Shown one piece after another: positions 26,315 through 28,453 of a stretch of 28,453 bases of DNA. The stretch is from a virus: positions 1-28,453 of IMG/VR virus record IMGVR_UViG_3300043410_002471, one strand, 5' to 3'. A program made the translations under genes and the position numbers. Each line of letters opens with the position of its first letter. Within the stretch, counting starts at the first letter, position 1. The notes beneath the pieces are model-generated. The model made no database searches and was not told the origin of the DNA. It saw only the letters and a list, made by a program, of their open reading frames with translations.

Positions 26315-26421
26315 TACTTCTTCTTCTTTGCTTTTACTGTCCAAATTGGTGCATTAAGATTATCTCCGCCCCACTCATAACCAAGAACTTTAACTACAAA
26401 CTTAATAATTTTGATACGCAT
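26314..26421 (-). CDS. 35-aa microprotein with Lys tail
   Basis: ATG 26421 and TAA 26314 each overlap neighbours as TAATG. MRIKIIKFVVKVLGYEWGGD... ends in a KAKKKK tail. An amphipathic strand or helix with a charged tail; function unknown. The exact coupling on both sides makes it a likely gene. Confidence 0.62.
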   Translation of the reverse strand: MRIKIIKFVVKVLGYEWGGDNLNAPIWTVKAKKKK

Positions 26422-26621
26422 TATTTTACTCCTTTACCAAACTTTGCCCAAATTCTTTCATGAAGGAAATATCCAAGCGCTTCCCAACCAATATAAAGAA
26501 GTGCACCAAGACTAGCGTACTCCCACTCACCAGTAAAGATATAAATAACTCCAGCAACTCCAACAAGGTGAAAAGTTTCCCAACTTGCTGTCTTTAGTAG
26601 TGTTCTTCTAGTTGACTCCAC
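26421..26621 (-). CDS. DUF2061-like membrane protein, copy 2
   Basis: A 66-residue protein: STRRTLLKTASWETFHLVGV, then LLYIGWEALGYFLHERIW, match the helix pair and HERxW of DUF2061 copy 1 at 23817-24020, though the first helix differs more. It lies directly after the endolysin gene (TAA/ATG gap of one base), so it may take part in lysis, a placement-based guess. Confidence 0.74.
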   Translation of the reverse strand: MESTRRTLLKTASWETFHLVGVAGVIYIFTGEWEYASLGALLYIGWEALGYFLHERIWAKFGKGVK

Positions 26622-27407
26622 TTACTTAACTCCCTTTAGTCGACGAAATGTTTCTTCATCAACAACGCCTGTTGGCTTGATTTTTTCTTTTGTTTGAAAA
26701 GCCTTAACAGCCTTCTCAGTTCCTGGACCAAAGTCACCGTCCGCATTAATTTTAAGTAAAGCCTGAACATTCTTAACGGCCTGACCCTTTGCACCCTTTT
26801 TAATTGGTTTAAAGAGTTTAACTGCTGGTACATCAACGCCTTGTGATTTTGCAACTTCTGCAAGAGCCACCTTCTTTTCTTCAAGTGTTTTAACTTCTTG
26901 TGTTGGAGCATCTGGATAATCAACTACTCCATACCCTGCAATAAATACTGGAAGTCCCTTCTTGTTTGGACCATATGCACGAAGTTTCTTTGCACACTCT
27001 CCACCATTTGACTGAGATCCTTTCTTTCCGTCTGCAGATGTATTTCCTTCAATACACCAAGCGGTTCCATCACCATTGTCCTTTAATACCCAGCCAACGT
27101 GATCAATGTCTCTTCCGCCTGGAAAATCAAAATAAACTACCCATCCTGGCTGTGGCTTGTTATTCTTAACTGGAACCCACTTGCCAGCCTTCTTAAATGC
27201 TGCTACACCTGCTGGTGTATAAACTGTATTTGGAACCTTTACGCCAGCCTGATTTGCTGACCAATTTACAAATGAACCACACCAAGGCAAAAAGTTTGCT
27301 TTTGTATATGCCCCATACTTTGTTTCATTATCTTTTGGACCTTCTACGGTTCCAACTTCTTTCTGAATAATTTCTAAAAGAAGTTCTCTTGTTCCCTTAT
27401 TAGCCAT
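26622..27407 (-). CDS. endolysin: CHAP domain plus peptidoglycan-binding domain
   Basis: A 261-residue lysin with AGGAGG 6 nt before the ATG. Residues 8-165 form a CHAP domain: LPWCGSFVNWSANQ (Cys43), RDIDHVGWVLKD (His103) and AWCIEGNTSA (Glu120/Asn122). A Lys/Ala linker leads to residues 197-260, a PG_binding_1 repeat (GAKGQAVKNVQALLKINADG then FGPGTEKAVKAFQTKEKI). CHAP enzymes cut peptide or amide bonds in peptidoglycan. It has no signal peptide, so it needs the holin. Confidence 0.94.
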   Translation of the reverse strand: MANKGTRELLLEIIQKEVGTVEGPKDNETKYGAYTKANFLPWCGSFVNWSANQAGVKVPNTVYTPAGVAAFKKAGKWVPVKNNKPQPGWVVYFDFPGGRDIDHVGWVLKDNGDGTAWCIEGNTSADGKKGSQSNGGECAKKLRAYGPNKKGLPVFIAGYGVVDYPDAPTQEVKTLEEKKVALAEVAKSQGVDVPAVKLFKPIKKGAKGQAVKNVQALLKINADGDFGPGTEKAVKAFQTKEKIKPTGVVDEETFRRLKGVK

Positions 27408-27432
27408 GTTATCCTCCTATAGAATACATCTA

Positions 27433-27441
27433 ATTATACCA
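27433..27441 (-). promoter_or_regulatory. extended -10 promoter of the endolysin gene
   Basis: On the minus strand, TGGTATAAT lies just after tRNA-Asn. The predicted start at 27426 gives a 19-nt leader with AGGAGG. Confidence 0.66.
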
Positions 27442-27445
27442 TTTG

Positions 27446-27518
27446 CTGGACTGGCAGGTCTCGATCCTGCGACATCTCGATTAACAGTCGAGTGTTCTAC
27501 CAACTGAACTACAGTCCA
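27446..27518 (-). tRNA. tRNA-Asn(GTT)
   Basis: On the minus strand: acceptor TGGACTG/CAGTCCA, anticodon stem CTCGA/TCGAG with loop CTGTTAA, T-stem GCAGG/CCTGC with unusual loop ATCGAGA, discriminator G, no CCA. It lies between the subtilase and endolysin genes. Confidence 0.92.
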
Positions 27519-27541
27519 TAGTCCCGTACTATGGAAGTACG
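27518..27541 (-). other. two mutually exclusive hairpins at the subtilase stop
   Basis: On the minus strand, CCCGTACT/AGTACGGG (8 bp, loop TCCAT) and CCATAGT/ACTATGG (7 bp, loop ACGGG) share bases and cannot both form. The subtilase stop codon lies in this stretch and tRNA-Asn starts at its end. It may protect or mark the mRNA end, or direct tRNA 5' processing. Confidence 0.5.
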
Positions 27542-28311
27542 GGCACAACCTTGTCTACAAATCCACCAGTAGCAACCCATTTTGCAGCAGTTGCTGCAGT
27601 TGCAGATGATGTTGTTTGTGGAATTAATGCGTTTGTAGACCACTTTATTGTTCCAGCATATGAGCATATTACAGAAGGCAATGATCCAATATAATCTGTA
27701 TTTGCATCTGATGTTGCTTGTGTATAGTTATTGGCAGTAACAGAGGCTGAATCAGTAATACATGCTGGATAATCTACAGGAGCAGTTTTACCCTTGTTAC
27801 CAGTAGAAATAAAAACTGGAATCCCCTTATTTTTTAATTCAGAAATCAAGGATCTAATCTGAGCATCTGCTCCAACTACGCCACCATAGTTAGCAGTGTT
27901 AGTTGATGAAGGAGAGCAGGTCTTTGTTCCATTAAAAAATCTAGAAAAGGAAACTGCTCCAACTGTAGACGCATTGCTATTAACCCACCTCAAAGCCTCA
28001 ATAAAGTTACCAGCATTAACATCTGATGTTGGAGTTGCTGCAGATCTTAGTGCAATAATTTTAATAGTAGAAGATTGCTTCTTTGCAACTTCAATCATTG
28101 CATTTCCGTGATTTGTATTATCACTTACTGAGGTAGATGGCTTTGCTGTTGTTGAACAATTAATGGTTGGAGCGCAAACAATATTTGCTCCCACTGCACG
28201 TGAATCAAAATAACTATCAATAATAACAAGCGACTTTTCATCTGCTGCTTGTGATTGAACTGGTACTACAACTGAAAGCAATACTGTTATTACTGCTACG
28301 ACTTTCTTCAT
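27529..28311 (-). CDS. secreted subtilisin-like (S8) protease
   Basis: Start at ATG 28311 with AAAAGGAATAAA upstream; 260 residues. The N-terminus (KKVVAVITVLLSVVVPVQSQAA) is a Sec signal peptide. The catalytic set is visible: Asp32 in VIIDSYFD, His68 in NHGNAMIEVA, Asn172 in FISTGNKG (oxyanion) and Ser235 in TTSSATAA. The Asp/His/Ser motifs are less canonical than in cellular subtilisins (no GTSMAxP), so activity is probable but not certain. Six Cys could form disulfides. A phage-encoded secreted protease next to the endolysin might act on surface proteins; that is inference. Confidence 0.8.
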   Translation of the reverse strand: MKKVVAVITVLLSVVVPVQSQAADEKSLVIIDSYFDSRAVGANIVCAPTINCSTTAKPSTSVSDNTNHGNAMIEVAKKQSSTIKIIALRSAATPTSDVNAGNFIEALRWVNSNASTVGAVSFSRFFNGTKTCSPSSTNTANYGGVVGADAQIRSLISELKNKGIPVFISTGNKGKTAPVDYPACITDSASVTANNYTQATSDANTDYIGSLPSVICSYAGTIKWSTNALIPQTTSSATAATAAKWVATGGFVDKVVPVLP

Positions 28312-28329
28312 TTTATTCCTTTTCATTTT

Positions 28330-28453
28330 TTACGATATCATCAATCTGACGACATGACAACATGGGTCGCCCCCTGCGTCCCACTCTTCTAACTCTTCCT
28401 CACCCATATATTCGTATCCACCGTCATGTGTATTGCAATATGGAGGAGTAATC
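28330..28453 (-). CDS. small Cys-rich actinophage protein, 5' partial
   Basis: The frame is open from the window edge to TAA at 28330-28332 and gives 40 complete residues. PPYCNTHDGGYEYMGEEELE then EWDAGGDPCCHVVRL match a pattern I recall from actinophage hypotheticals (EEWDAGGDPCxHVVR). Cys/His pairs suggest a zinc site. Its start lies beyond the window. Confidence 0.7.
   Translation of the reverse strand, partial: ITPPYCNTHDGGYEYMGEEELEEWDAGGDPCCHVVRLMIS

Noticed and set aside
26636-26923. Minus-strand ORF of 95 codons in another frame of the endolysin
   Set aside because: It lies fully inside the endolysin gene and consists of low-complexity Lys/Gln/Leu sequence.
27446-27518. attachment site at tRNA-Asn
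   Set aside because: No integrase gene and no duplicated tRNA 3' end were seen in the window.

Overview
The window looks like part of a large tailed-phage genome that infects an AT-rich actinobacterium. The actinobacterial signs are a WhiB-family regulator (21337-21621, minus), a DUF7455 protein (25889-26122, minus) and several small proteins of kinds I associate with actinophages. The phage signs are a 14-tRNA set, a CHAP endolysin, a holin-like protein, dense 1-20 nt gene overlaps and many micro-ORFs. By eye the DNA is about one third GC. A low-GC actinobacterial host, for example a freshwater Nanopelagicales-like one, is an inference. No capsid, tail or replication genes are recognisable here.

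Layout. (1) 1-4671, plus strand: tightly packed small genes, many with Cys/His pairs that look zinc-binding, plus a 2-oxoglutarate/Fe(II) oxygenase and a pyrimidine-dimer-glycosylase-like protein. (2) 4661-6443: alternating-strand genes for a methyltransferase, a PD-(D/E)XK-like nuclease, a second oxygenase and a Cys-rich peptide, with divergent promoters in 34-35 bp gaps. (3) 6434-7759: eleven tRNAs interrupted by two stretches of structured non-coding RNA and one intrinsic terminator. (4) 7792-11569, plus: a KOW-CDGSH protein, a second methyltransferase, two more oxygenases and a carbamoyltransferase. (5) 11562-16661, minus: RsmI-like methyltransferase, SGNH-like hydrolase, a Dps-like ferritin, two tRNAs, an HNH nuclease, a candidate ncRNA, Hsp20 and a sulfotransferase. 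(6) 16718-17425, plus: a fifth oxygenase ending at a bidirectional terminator. (7) 17473-28453, minus: a long late/accessory array with holin-like and XapX membrane proteins, a GDPD-like enzyme, a HAD-nucleotidyltransferase fusion, GT61, WhiB, thioredoxin, SNase, an APS-kinase/NMNAT-like fusion and its P-loop-less paralogue, an Asp/Asn-hydroxylase-like sixth oxygenase, endolysin, tRNA-Asn and a secreted subtilase.

Two themes stand out. First, six 2OG-Fe(II) oxygenases share 28 kb with two related methyltransferases, a carbamoyltransferase, a sulfotransferase, a GT61 glycosyltransferase, a nucleotide-sugar-type enzyme and an SGNH hydrolase. Together they look like a toolkit that hydroxylates something and then decorates it; the substrate (virion protein, glycan, small molecule or DNA) is unknown. 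Second, eleven genes start 6 or 7 nt after a TATAAT-like element, ten of them an extended -10 (TGn). This geometry predicts leaderless transcripts and is used on both strands.
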